NCBI GenBank assembly: GCA_036971615.1 | Contig: JAYKKR010000026.1 | Coordinates: 372,001 to 436,000 of the forward strand | Reading direction: 5' to 3' | Source of the DNA: Amyloporia xantha | Taxonomy: Eukaryota > Basidiomycota > Agaricomycetes > Polyporales > Adustoporiaceae | Length of the DNA: 64,000 bases | In this document: positions 36,658-47,641 of the stretch, piece by piece | Numbering within the stretch: position 1 is the first letter of the stretch | Layout: each line of letters starts with the position of its first letter | Position numbers and translations under genes: made by a program | The notes under the pieces: model-generated | What the model saw: only the letters and a program-made list of their open reading frames with translations | What the model was told of the DNA's origin: nothing | Database searches by the model: none

Positions 36658-39600
36658 ATGAGCTCTGAACAGCAACTTCGCGCCTTCATAGCCCGGCATC
36701 GACTTCTCTTGGGCAAGGAGCGCGTAGCAGAAGTCGAAAGATCTTCCCTCCTACTCTCGAATTGCGGACCGAAATTACTAGAGCAGAAAGGACTGGCCTT
36801 ACTTGGACTGGGTATTGCTAGCGTGAACATTGGATTAGGTGGAAAAACGTGCGATTCCTACTTATGAAACGTGCACTCAAACTGATAATATAGAAGGGCT
36901 GCCCATGCAGACTGGTAGAGCTCGAGAGACCTGCCGCCTATCACTCGACGCCAGTATTTCCGCCGCATACATTAAGGTAGCAGCAATGTCTTCTACCGAA
37001 TACATCCTCTTGATTATGATACATTTGACAGACCGGGCGATCTTGCACGTATTGAGGAGAACGCCACAGAGGGTTCCGGCCGCAAGAAGATCAGTAAAGG
37101 CAAAAAGTCTGAGGTGGCTGATGCGTCGCAGCGCAGAGCGGCGGAGGGGGTCGTCTATAAGGTATCCTGGCTCAAACAGTGAACTATGCGGGCCTAACAT
37201 CTCGTGAGGTGTCAGACGTTCGTATCGTCGTAGCAGTCGATGCTTCGGAGTCCAGCACAGATGACGTCGATCTGCCAGAGCGCTGTAGGGTAGTCAAACT
37301 GGCGAACAGTGTGACCTACGACAGGTCGGTATTACCGCTCGTTCTACCATCATCCCAATCTCACAGGTATCTAGGATGGACAAAGCATTAGATCAACTGG
37401 AAAAAATAGTACTTCCAGACTCCAACAACTCAGTATGTCACCTTATAGGCGTACTCGTTGCAGGATCTGATCGTATTATCAGACAAACGACAAGTTTCTG
37501 CCACAGCTCACCCCATTAGTTCGGGTGCTAATGGGCATGAGCGAACCTTCCGAACGCATCGCTATCGGAGGTATCACGTTCTTTGATGGTAGTTTGAACC
37601 CTAGTCAACAAGAAGCCGTGCGATTCGCTATGGAATCCCCAGAAGTAGCATGTATCCATGGACCTCCGGGTAAGCATCACAGAGTGGCCAGCCCGAGAGG
37701 TTTGAGTCGCAAACGAACTGAACCGTGCAATCCCATTCAGGCACAGGAAAGACGCATACCCTGATAGAGATCATCCGCCAGCTGACCACAGTAACACCTT
37801 ACAACGCCAAGCCACTCCGCCTGCTTATTTGCGGCGCATCTAACCTCTCAGTAGACAACATACTGGAGAGGCTTCTCGCTCTGCCAGCGCCGCAGAGTGG
37901 AGATGGGTTGAAGGTAACACGTCTGGGCCACCCTGCGCGCGTGATGGCACACGAGGGCGTGTTAGACGCAACTCTCGACGCCAAAGCCAATCGTAGTGAT
38001 CAGGTGAGATCTAGTCTCTTATGGATCGTTGTGTGTGCCAATGCTTCCTTGTGTACGCTTCACGACAGGCCGCATTGGCAAAGGATGTCAAAAACGAGCT
38101 TGAAGCTGCGCTGGCTTTGCTGACAGGAAAGGGAAAGGGAGGGAAGAGTAAAGCACCCCGAGGAGCTGAACGCAAGAAGATGTGGGAGGAGGTCAGAGCG
38201 CTCCGGAAAGAGTCTGTCTTTCTACTGCGATTTCTCAGCTTGGAAGCTCATGTCGTGTGCCTCGTAAGGTATCGGCAGCGCGAAGGTGGTGTGGTCGAAA
38301 CAGTTCTCAGTGAATCACAGGTCAGTCTCTGAGAGGCCATAGTATCATAAGCAAAGGATTTAACCCTGCGCTATAGGTTGTGCTCGCGACTTGCCACTCC
38401 GCCGGCGGTAGACAACTACGTAGCCATCAATTCGATGTAGTTATTATTGACGAAGCGACTCAAGCGCTCGAAGCGGTTTGTCATTTCACTGATGGTTCGT
38501 GAATATCACCAGTGCTCACTCGTGTCGTTTGCAGGTCTGCTGGATCCCTATATTTAAGGCAAAGAAGTTGATTCTCGCAGGAGACCCGATGCAGTTACCG
38601 CCGACCATCCTTGCCGTAGAAAAGAAGACAAAAGACAAGCTCACCGCTCGTAGCAATAAATCGTCAACACTACGAATAACGGTCAATACAATCACTCAGG
38701 ATTCTCAGTTGCAAAGGGGCAGCGAGCTTCCTCCGGGAGAGCAGCCTGTTGATGGGGTAACGACGGAGCCAGATCCTGAATCCAAACCAGAGGAATCAGA
38801 CAGTAGTTCAGACGAAGCTCAGTCTGTAGCAGGTGACTCAGAGAGCCCTTCGGAACGCAGTCTGTCTGCCAAAGCACAGCCACCAGTGTCAGGTAAGAAA
38901 CAGGGGAAGCGCAAACCACAAGGTCTCCGTCCGCCTCGCTCTCTGGAGACGACGCTATTCGACAGGCTCGAGAAGATGTACGGATCAGACATCAAACGCA
39001 TGCTGAATGTGCAATATCGGTACGTTCTCCGCATCAGTAAAACTCTGGTTGTGCGCATAGCAACGTAAATGAATTTCCTTTGATTGCTCCCTTTACCAGC
39101 ATGCACGCACAGATCGCTGCATTCCCCTCAAAAGTCATGTACCAATCCAGGCTCACATCCCACTCATCAGTCGCCGCACACTTATTGAGCGATCTTCCGA
39201 ATGCGAAAGCCGAAAACCAAGACGACGAGAAGGAGCTATTGAGTACCCCGGTTGCATTCTTCGACACAGCGGGGTGCGAGTATTACGAGAGAATTGAGGG
39301 AGATGCAGAAGAGGGCAGTCGGTGCAACGAGAATGAGGCTAGCGTAGTCAAGAACTACATCGATCAATTGGTACGCTTTTATCATCGCTGGTTGTCCCTG
39401 ACTGGCATATGCTTATATTCTCTTATGCATGTAGGTAGGAGTGGGCATATTACCTTCGCAGATGGCGATCATTACTCCGTAACTAATACCTTTCGTCGTT
39501 CATCTCTGATAGCCTGACGATGCTCCATAGCTACCAGGCGCAGGTATCCCTTCTGACGTCTCTCCTTCGACCGGTATATGGACCGGATCTAGAAATCGGA

Positions 39601-40015
39601 ACCGTTGACGGGATGCAAGGACGTGAAAAAGAGGTGGTCATCATTAGCCTGGTGCGAAGCAACGAGAAGGTCAGTTCCGTTATCTTAGCGCTCCTATCCT
39701 CATCCGTACCTCTCAATTGACCTGCCAGAGGGAGGTCGGATTCTTGAAAGACAAACGGAGACTGAACGGTGTGTCCTGCCACTTTCTACTTCCCGACGCC
39801 CGCATCTGACTGGTGTTGCATTCAGTTGCCATGACGCGAGCCAGACGCCACCTGGTATGTCCAAAATACGTTCGTGTCCGTCACAAAAACTGACAACAAC
39901 ATTAGTGTATCGTCGGCGACTCGTCGACTCTTCAGCATGGGGGCCGATTCCTCAAAAGATGGATGGTCTGGTTAGAAGCTCACGCTGACGTGCGGTATGC
40001 TGGATTAGAGTGATG
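36658..40015 (+). CDS. HCS1: SF1B DNA/RNA helicase, IGHMBP2/Hcs1-like
   Basis: The protein opens [18 protein letters not shown] and has an N-terminal beta-barrel region, then [12 protein letters not shown] (Q motif) and GPPG joined across an intron to [10 protein letters not shown] (Walker A). Further motifs are [17 protein letters not shown] (Ia), [14 protein letters not shown] (II), [14 protein letters not shown] (III), LNVQYR (IV), [24 protein letters not shown] (V) and [15 protein letters not shown] (VI). All motifs are present, so it should be an active 5'-3' helicase like yeast Hcs1 (DNA polymerase alpha-associated) or human IGHMBP2. Between motifs III and IV lies an extra low-complexity stretch of about 100 residues rich in Ser, Glu and Lys. 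At least a dozen short introns interrupt it. I see no R3H or zinc-finger domain at the C-terminus, as expected for the fungal form. Confidence 0.9.
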
Positions 40016-40710
40016 TTTGCGATCCGAGCACCCGGAAGCAAGGGGATCAGCCGAGGGTCCTACATTTCTATGGGGGTCGCCGCAGAACATGCGTAGATCT
40101 TTGCAACTTTGCAGCTTTTTTTTTCAATATTGACGCGATATGCTGTCGGATCACAGACTTTTCTGTTGTGTTGAACTGGAAGCTTGAAGGTGTGTCCATC
40201 CTACAGAAGGCATGTTCAACGTCTTGCGTGCATACCAAACGTCGTTAAAAGACCTTCTGACGACATGATCAAAAATCATCTCAGTGTCGCTTCCATGGGC
40301 ACGCAGAAGGGGAAATTCATCACTGGGTTGTATTGCAGACTTAAGAGACGACTAGGATAGCTGATGGAACGGTTTGTACAATGCGCAGCGAATATTTAGC
40401 GATAAACAAGAATGTGATTCGCAAAACCTAGGAACAAAGAAAGACGACTGAGTGAGGGATGTGACGGGAACGAGAAGAAAAGTAATATCACTACAGAAAT
40501 GGAACTAAGGCCGACCGACCGAAAAAGTGAGAAGGGAGCTGTACGATAGTTTTCCGGTAATGTAAATGCAAGCGCCGTATCACATCCGTGATCGGCGGCC
40601 TGCTAAAGTCCTGGCGGCCAGCCAGCCGAGATGACAATGGCAGAGTCGCAACATGTATCGAGCGAGCAGTGCCACTGGCGAGCGGAACAAAGAGCGGCTT
40701 TCGGTGTGGC
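40016..40710. other. Intergenic between the helicase and Hsp20 genes
   Basis: A convergent 3' flank of about 700 bases. It includes a T-run near 40119 and A-rich stretches near 40410 that could serve 3' end formation. No gene, RNA gene or repeat is recognised. Confidence 0.5.
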
Positions 40711-41451
40711 TTATTCAGTGTGCGCAGTCAATACATCGCGAGAGTCCGAGGACCGGTCGGCAGCTGGGGCGAACGGCTCGGCGTTAGGGTGTCGGGGCCA
40801 CGAAACAGTCAGCATGCCTTCGCTGAGCGCGGCCTGCACTTGCTCGGCCTGCGGGGGCAACGCCATAGTCAACATCTGCAGCGATGGGGGAAGGGGGCAG
40901 CAAAAAGCACGTACATGTGTGCCCGGCGGGAGTGGGAGAGCGCGGCGGAACATGCCATACTTGATCTCCTGTGCAGTGTATCCTCGCGGCAGACCTGACG
41001 CCTCGGGGCGGGCCACCGTGGCCGCTCCTTCGTCGGCTGGGGCAGACGGCGAGCGAGAAGGCGCGAGGCTCCGGAAACGCCGCTCTCCCTGGATGAGAAG
41101 CTGGTCGTCCTCGATGCGCACGGAGAGGTCCTCCTGCTTCAGGCCTGGTAGCTCCAGTAGGGCCACTATCCGCCCGGTCGACAGGTCGTCGCACATGTCC
41201 ATTCTGCGCGCACGGTCAGCCCCGTGGACGTATAGCACGACTGTAGAAAAAGCTCACCTCGGCTGGTATGTGCGAGGGCCAGCGATGGGCGTATTGGCCG
41301 GCTGCCGAGCGCGGCGCCTGAGGAGAAGTTCCCTGACGAAGGTCCGAGCCAAGATGCGGTCCATGGCGCGAAAAGCGTGCTCGTCGTTGCCCGGCAGCTG
41401 GTGAAGCCTTGCCATCTTGTGCTTGCTGCAACTCGTAGCGACAATAGTCAT
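40711..41451 (-). CDS. Small heat-shock protein, Hsp20/alpha-crystallin
   Basis: Two exons (41451-41258 and 41203-40711) join in phase 2 to read QPRMDMCDD. The alpha-crystallin domain reads IVALLELPGLKQEDLSVRIE and DDQLLIQGERR, then a Ser/Pro loop, YTAQEIKYGMFRRALPLPPG, and ends AALSEGMLTVSWPR, the canonical GxLTV/I-x-P-type strand. Small Hsps form oligomers that hold unfolding proteins. A basic N-terminal arm (MTIVATSCSKHK...) precedes the domain. The start is the first ATG below the TATA box. An inserted stretch rich in Ala/Pro/Ser between strands is longer than usual, as is common in basidiomycetes. GC content is higher than in neighbours. Confidence 0.9.
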
Positions 41452-41545
41452 AGAGGAGGAGGAATAAGACGAGTGTGTGTGTAGAGTAAGAGGCGGGCGA
41501 AAAAATCGAGTGTCGGACGCGCCACTTGTTCCGAATTTGAAGGGC

Positions 41546-41552
41546 TTATATA
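41546..41552 (-). promoter_or_regulatory. TATA box of the Hsp20 gene
   Basis: On the minus strand, cgtatataagccctt lies about 95 bases upstream of the ATG. Runs of C and G just beyond it (about 41595-41625) could hold stress elements, but I see no clean heat-shock element array. Confidence 0.6.
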
Positions 41553-41699
41553 CGCCCGAAGTGACTCGATCAGCGGCGTTGTGGAGTGCTAAGCCCCGGG
41601 AGATGCCCCCCACCCCAGGCAGTCAGAAAAAAAAACATAATGCAGATGACTCGGAATCAGCCCTCGGGCGAGTGGTAGCAGCGTGGCAGGCGGTGCTGA

Positions 41700-43772
41700 G
41701 GCGGCATGTCGCGGGCTCCTCGACATCCCTCTCCTGCACCGCAGTCCACTGTGTCACTGCCAGTGCCAACCCAGCCAACCCGCAGTCGAAGCGGGGAAAC
41801 TTTATCTCACGTGCCTCACTCGCCAATAGCCTGCAACCGAACCTGACCCGCCAAATGGCTGTGCGATGCGACGTCGGCTCGCAATTAATGCACGATGCTG
41901 CATAAGCATTCCGCTCTATGGGCGATGCAGCGCCGGTTTATTATGTGACGCTGATTCGTAAACTTCACCCCAAGCAGTGAATATGAACGCACGGAGCCTG
42001 ACGTCTGTCTGACATACCGCGGTACTACACAGGCCTATCAGAAATTTCATTCATCGTTACCTCACTACACATCATATTTGAACATCTATTGCTACCTCCG
42101 AGGCCAGCGGGTACGGCGAAGCGTGACTTCACAATCAATGTCGCAACTGTGCACCAAACAATGCCCATGAGTCATGTTCCCGGATCCAAAATAAGGGAAT
42201 TAGACAGCCACAGATGTCAAGAAGAGTCAATAGAATCACAGGGATATTGCAGTCATCATCCATTGACTGATCGAGATCAGGCATTGGATATCCTGGGTAG
42301 TCAGTTAGACGAGAGTAGTCCGTGGGTAAATATACATATCGGCTTTGGGGCTTCTCAGCTATTCGTGTTCTGTTCTATTGTGCCACATATCTCTTGCCTC
42401 CTTAGTCCCCTGTGAGTCACTTCGCCGAATAGCATCACGCTACATGGCAGAAACCTCGAGACAGCCCAAGACACATACCGCGTCGCACGAGACCAAGTCA
42501 TATGCACCGCGAACATCATTGCGAAGTCAGGGGCCGGGTCAGTCAAGACTCGACACCAGGACCTCTCAGAGGCCCACAATAGATCAGTCGCCACGTCATG
42601 GGATAGCGTTGATAAACATACATATCGGGTCAGGGCTTCCCAGCTATTCGTGCCCCTTTGCATTGTGTTCAAATCTCGACCAAATACCCTTGCCTCATTG
42701 ATCTCTGCGAGTCACTCACCGACTAGCACACGCTATCCAACAGTCCAAGACACCAAAACGGCTCACCACGGTACAAAGGGGAAAACATGCTGTTGTGTCA
42801 CATACACGGACCACGTCGCACGAGACCCAGTCATCCCTGCCAATATCATTCTGGAACTCAGGAGCCAGGAGGAACAGACTCGACAGCAAGACTGCCCAAG
42901 GACCTACAATAGAGTCAAATGACTGGTCACCACATCATGAGATGGCAGCAACACCCCAGCAGTTCCCCCACACAGCATCATGATTGAAGAACGAGCCCTG
43001 AGCCCTGAGCAGCGAGGTACCCCTATTTGCCAGGTGTGTCGGAGCCGAAGGTCGACTCAGCGAACAAGGGTCGACGCAGCGAGCAATGCGACGGTCAAGT
43101 CGAGCACATGCGCGTTGCCGGCCGAAAACGCGTCTGAGTCCGCACAGCGTGAGACGCCGACGTCCAGAGATCAGTGGATAAATTTGAGAGCCCCAGTCGG
43201 ACGAGGGACAGGGATGCCTTCCATCCCTGCGGCTCGGCTCCGCGCCGTGGAACTGGCTGCGCAGGTCGCGTGAGATTGATTTTCGGCGAGAATAATAACG
43301 GCTAAGAAGCGCGAGTTTGGGCAAAATCTGGACATGTACAGTGGACAGCAAAATGACACTTGAAGCGTCCGGCACAGTGCTGTACCTGCTGGAAGTTTGA
43401 AGGAAGGGTTGACGATTGTGCTAGAACTGTCCAGACTCTAGGGGGTACAGTGTTAGTGGTCGACGGTGGAAATGACTAACCCCGCATCCCCTGCTCGCCT
43501 AAAAATCACCATCATCTACAACATGAAACAGGAATATCGCAACCAGTGCACGGTCGGTCGGTCGGTGAGTCGGTAACCCACCTTTAGTCCGTAAAAGGCG
43601 CACGAAGTCCCCCAAACCCGCCGTTGACTGCTACCCACTGTCAGCCACAGGCGCCACACGCAACGCCCAAGAGTGGTGGCCGAGCCCGACATCTATTGCA
43701 TCGCACATTCCATTAGTCATTGACAGTCCGGAGTTGAAAGAGAAATGTCAACTTACCTAAGTGGAAACAGGA
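41700..43772. other. Repeat-bearing intergenic region
   Basis: About 2 kb between the Hsp20 promoter and the LTR element without a recognisable gene. It contains the degenerate direct repeats listed separately. A GC-rich stretch at 43000-43270 is open in two frames but has no motif I know. Confidence 0.5.
42200..42960. repeat. Degenerate direct repeats of about 300 bases
   Basis: Words recur in order at about 300-base spacing: acatatcgg...cttctcagctattcgtg near 42335 and acatatcggg...cttcccagctattcgtg near 42620; gactcgacaccaggacctc near 42548 and gactcgacagcaagactgc near 42878; caatagatcagtcgccac near 42580 and caatagagtcaaatgactgg near 42908. Identity is moderate. No terminal repeats or coding frame are seen. 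Confidence 0.55.
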
Positions 43773-43777
43773 GTCAA

Positions 43778-43940
43778 TGTTGGAATTTCCAGTATCTATG
43801 CTCGGTACATATGGATCACGTGACCTAGGATAGTATTTACCTCGATTATTCGTACTCGATTCCTTACGTGTTTGCTGGCGTAGTCCAGTTCAAGCACGGA
43901 TATATTTCTTCATTCTGTGGCTCCCGGCTCAAATCTAACA
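43778..43940 (+). repeat. 5' LTR of the miniature element
   Basis: 163 bases, identical to the 3' LTR. It contains a possible TATA-like tagtattta near 43831. Confidence 0.9.
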
Positions 43941-44878
43941 CAAACACGTCCCGGATAGCGACCGGCACCAACGCTAGAGTACTATCGGGACCACAGCAAG
44001 TCGTAACTCGACTGATCTCGTTGATCAAAGCCCCGCCAGTACTCGCGGGCACCGAACGAAGACCTCACCATCTGGTGGCACCACCCACACTACCGAAAAC
44101 CCCATCGCGACCACCACCAGCTGCGACAGAGGCACTCGAGCCAATAGAGCCGAGAGGCGTCCCAAAGAGACCGCCGACGCATAGCGCGGAACGAGACTCA
44201 CGGAGACAGCCGGGACTCGTCGTGCGCCGGAGAGACAAGCCAAATTGGCGTCCTCACGGAGAGAATGCTAGGGAGGATATGGTCAGCACAGGAGGAGACT
44301 GGAGGAGAGGATCGGGCACAGATAGGTTGGAGGAGGAGAGGAGAGCACGACGAGCAGAGCACATCCCGAAACGAGGAAACCGCCGCCGTACGTTGTCACG
44401 AGCAGAGCTATTCCCGAGATTCCGAGCGCGGCACCTCTGACCACTTGCCGATGGCGAGGGCAAGTGCCAACACTTAAAACAATCCGAGGAGAACGCCTCC
44501 GTAGACATTCCGCCAACATCCCTTACTCCGAGAGGCACCAAGACCTCATCGTAGGCACTTGCGCGGATCATGGGGACATCGCGCAGCCCCACCAAGACCT
44601 CATTGAAGGCATTTGCGCAGATATCGGACGTCGCGCACCCACTTATTCACCTTTCATTATTCCGACAACTCAACCACTCCGATGCGATCATAACGATCAG
44701 CGCATCAACCCGCTCGCCAACTTCCGCTCTGGAGGACCACATGTGTCTGCCAAAGGGTAACACTCGGAGATTTCACGTATGGTTTGAGGGGGTGATTTCA
44801 CTCTTTTTATATGTTCATTTTCTGGAATATTTCCTGCTCACCAGTTTATATTTCCCTTCGCATATCAACTGAGGGGTG

Positions 44879-45041
44879 TGTTGGAATTTCCAGTATCTAT
44901 GCTCGGTACATATGGATCACGTGACCTAGGATAGTATTTACCTCGATTATTCGTACTCGATTCCTTACGTGTTTGCTGGCGTAGTCCAGTTCAAGCACGG
45001 ATATATTTCTTCATTCTGTGGCTCCCGGCTCAAATCTAACA
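44879..45041 (+). repeat. 3' LTR of the miniature element
   Basis: 163 bases, identical to the 5' LTR and followed directly by the second copy of the GTCAA target duplication. Confidence 0.9.
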
Positions 45042-45452
45042 GTCAAACGAGTGGCCTCGAATGGCGTTTAATGGACAGTTCTTCCCTCAGGCAGTACTAT
45101 CATGGTCACCGTGAAGATGGACTCTGTCTAGACGCAAGCGGCTATGTTCCAAGTAGTAATGTATAGTACTTTACAGTACAGGCTGAAGTGACAGACGCCT
45201 GTGCCACTCGGCGAGTCCGAACGGCCGGTGAGGGCGCCGGCTTCGGGGAGCAGCCACAGGCCGTCCGGCGTCTGGTGGACCGACAACCTCGGCTACGCTC
45301 TAGGCTTGCACTAGCCACAGCACATGTGAACAGCAAATTCTCGCAGAGGCACTACACTTAGAGAAACTCGGACTATACCTATCTGCAAGTCGTGCAGCAA
45401 GCCTATAAACCAGTTTCGTATTTGATCCTGAAAACACTAGCGGGCAGGAGGC

Positions 45453-47490
45453 ATGAGTAAAGTCGTCTTCGGTATGTCGTACAGTTGTCGCTGTTTGGAC
45501 AGACCCAATGACAATGCGCAAGTCGGGAATGTCCCATACAATATGGGGGAGGTAATTACAGAAGTCTGTATTCCATTGTCTTATAGATCCAATCATCACC
45601 TGTTCTAGGAGCAACTCATCGACGTCTTCAAGTCGGTCGGGCAAGTTGTGGGCTTTAGGTATCGTTTCAGCATGCCTGTGTATAAACGAGTGGCATCCAG
45701 GGCTCACGAACGATCGTGTATCGTGTAGGCTCGTCTTTGACAGGGATACGGGAAAGCCGAAGGGCTACGGCTTCTGTGAATTTTCGGGTACAGCCGTCTT
45801 TCGCTTTTTGAGATGCACGAGTGCGTTTATGTCTGACTCACAATATGACAATGGTACCTTTCTCCCCGCAACTTCAACAATGTCCCACCATTTGTGATTC
45901 ATCAATCCACTGCCCGCAAAAATTGGGCTGTCGACTTGCAAATGTCCGATCAAATTTCCCGTCACCGGTTTTTTGCTGCAATGACCCACTGCCAACAATG
46001 CCTATGTTCACTGTATGCGTTCAACCTGACCACCTGTACAAAAACGATATGCTCTCGTCAATCCAATGCCCGCAAAATCCGGCTTGCGCATGTCCGATCA
46101 AACGTCCTGCCACCGGTTCTCCTGCAATGGCTCAATTCCGACAATGGATTTTGTTTCACGTATGCGTCCAACCTGTCCATCTGTGCAACAACGGCACGCC
46201 TTCAACAATGCACTCACTCGCCCATTGTGCACAAATTTGACGGCAACTTGGCACATTCAACGCGCGCCGACTATAAAATCACATGATGTTTGCACTATGT
46301 CTGGCGTGAAGATCATGAAACTGCAATGTCCGCCGTCCGGAACTTGAACGGCCAGGAGCTCGGCGGGCGGCCCCTCCGAATCGATCTCGCCGACTCCGAC
46401 CCGTTCCTTGAAGGCAAGACGACCGTGCGCGGCGAGCTCGTCGACGGCGGTGAGACGCGCGCGCAGTGGCGAGAAAGGGAACGCGATCGATTCCCGGACG
46501 ACTACAGAGGGACACCCTCGAAAAGCGCCGACCCAAACGCGTTTTTGCAGAGCCTGCCGCCTGGCATACCTGTCCCTCTTGGCTCGACGTCGTTGGATAC
46601 CATTAGCCAGATGCTTGCGACCACGAATCCTAGCCAAATTTTGGAGGTCCTGGCGCAGATGAAGGTTTGTCTGAGGCTATTATTGCCTGACGTGTGCATC
46701 ATACGAGTGAAAACGTTTTCCGTCATGCAGGCTTTCGTGATCACACACCCCGACCAAGCACGAGCATTGCTCGTCGCGCATCCGCAACTCGGCTACGCGC
46801 TCTTCCAGGCCCTCCTACTCAATAATATCGTCGACCCGGCGATCCTCAAGGTAAGGATCCGCCACTGATCGACCATCTCACAAGGATCATCTCACGAACC
46901 CTCCACTCCAGCGGATGCTCCAAGCAACAAGCGCGTCTGTGCCCACACAACCGCAATCGCAGCCACAGCCTCCGGCGCCGGCGCCCTACGCGCAAGCGCC
47001 CCCGCCCATGCAACACCCACAGCCAGCCTTCAACCCCGCAATGGCGGTGCCACACGCCCCCGTTCATCACGCAACACCGCCCATTCCGCCGCCAGGTGCA
47101 ATGTACCAGCACCCCCCGCCGGCGTCGCACATGCCGCCACCAGCGCAACCCGCGCCTTATTATCGGCCTCCGCCCCCTCCCCAACCGCAGCCCGTCCCAC
47201 AGCAGGCTCCGCAGCCTGCGATGCCTGCATTTGATCCTGCTCAGAGGGTACGTTCTGTGGCTCGCTGCAGTACCACCTGGGGTTAAGCGCTAATCCCAAA
47301 CCTTACTCCCATAGGACATGTTGATGCAAGTCCTCAGTTTGACGGAAGCGCAAATTAACTCTCTACCTCCAACGGAGCGCGAGCAGATTCAACAGCTCGT
47401 GCGTTGTTTTCCTCGTCTAATACCGTCCAATATGCTTATTGTTTTGCGTCAATGCAGCGCAAGCAATTTTTGGGAAGCATTTCGGTCTAG
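45453..47490 (+). CDS. CSTF2: Cleavage stimulation factor subunit 2 (CSTF64/Rna15)
   Basis: Exon 1 reads MSKVVF and splices to VGNVPYNMGE, giving RNP2 of an RRM. The next exons read EQLIDVFKSVGQVVGF and LVFDRDTGKPKGYGFCEFS (RNP1), then DHETAMSAVRNLNGQELGG. The hinge domain follows (SLDTISQMLATTNPSQILEV, AHPQLGYALFQALLLNN), then a long Pro/Gln-rich segment and a C-terminal domain (QVLSLTEAQINSLPPTERE) ending QLRKQFLGSISV. This is the 3' end processing factor that binds the GU-rich element downstream of poly(A) sites. The intron after CEFS is 524 bases, ten times the local norm, and contains a tandem repeat. All domains are intact. The LTR element inserted upstream may have changed its promoter. 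Confidence 0.93.
45901..46210. repeat. Two 155-base tandem repeats inside a CSTF2 intron
   Basis: Units begin tcaatccactgcccgcaaaa (about 45901) and tcaatccaatgcccgcaaaa (about 46056). They share atgtccgatcaaa, ccaccggtt/tcaccggtt, ctgcaatg, and gtatgcgt-caacctg, at roughly 75-80 percent identity by eye. The intron is 45788-46311. Origin unknown. Confidence 0.65.
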
Positions 47491-47641
47491 GTATCTACAA
47501 AAGGTTTACTCAGTACGAGGACATTCGACACATGCATTGTATCATAGCTTTCTTTATTGTACACGCTTGGCAAGTAAAAGCATCCGAAGCGAGGCGTAAA
47601 CAAGCCGATGGAAGTCAGTAACCCCTACATGCCTGCATGAA

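Larger units (their letters stand above)
43778..45041 (+). mobile_element. Miniature LTR retrotransposon (TRIM-like), complete, 1,264 bp
   Basis: Two identical 163-base LTRs start TGTTGG and end CTAACA (TG...CA ends). They are flanked by a perfect 5-base target duplication, GTCAA (43773-43777 and 45042-45046). A purine-rich gaggggtg just before the 3' LTR fits the polypurine tract. The 938-base interior has an open, Arg/Pro-rich frame to about 44440 (perhaps gag-derived) but no protease, integrase or reverse transcriptase, so the element is non-autonomous. Identical LTRs point to recent insertion. It sits about 410 bases upstream of the CSTF2 start codon. Confidence 0.9.
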
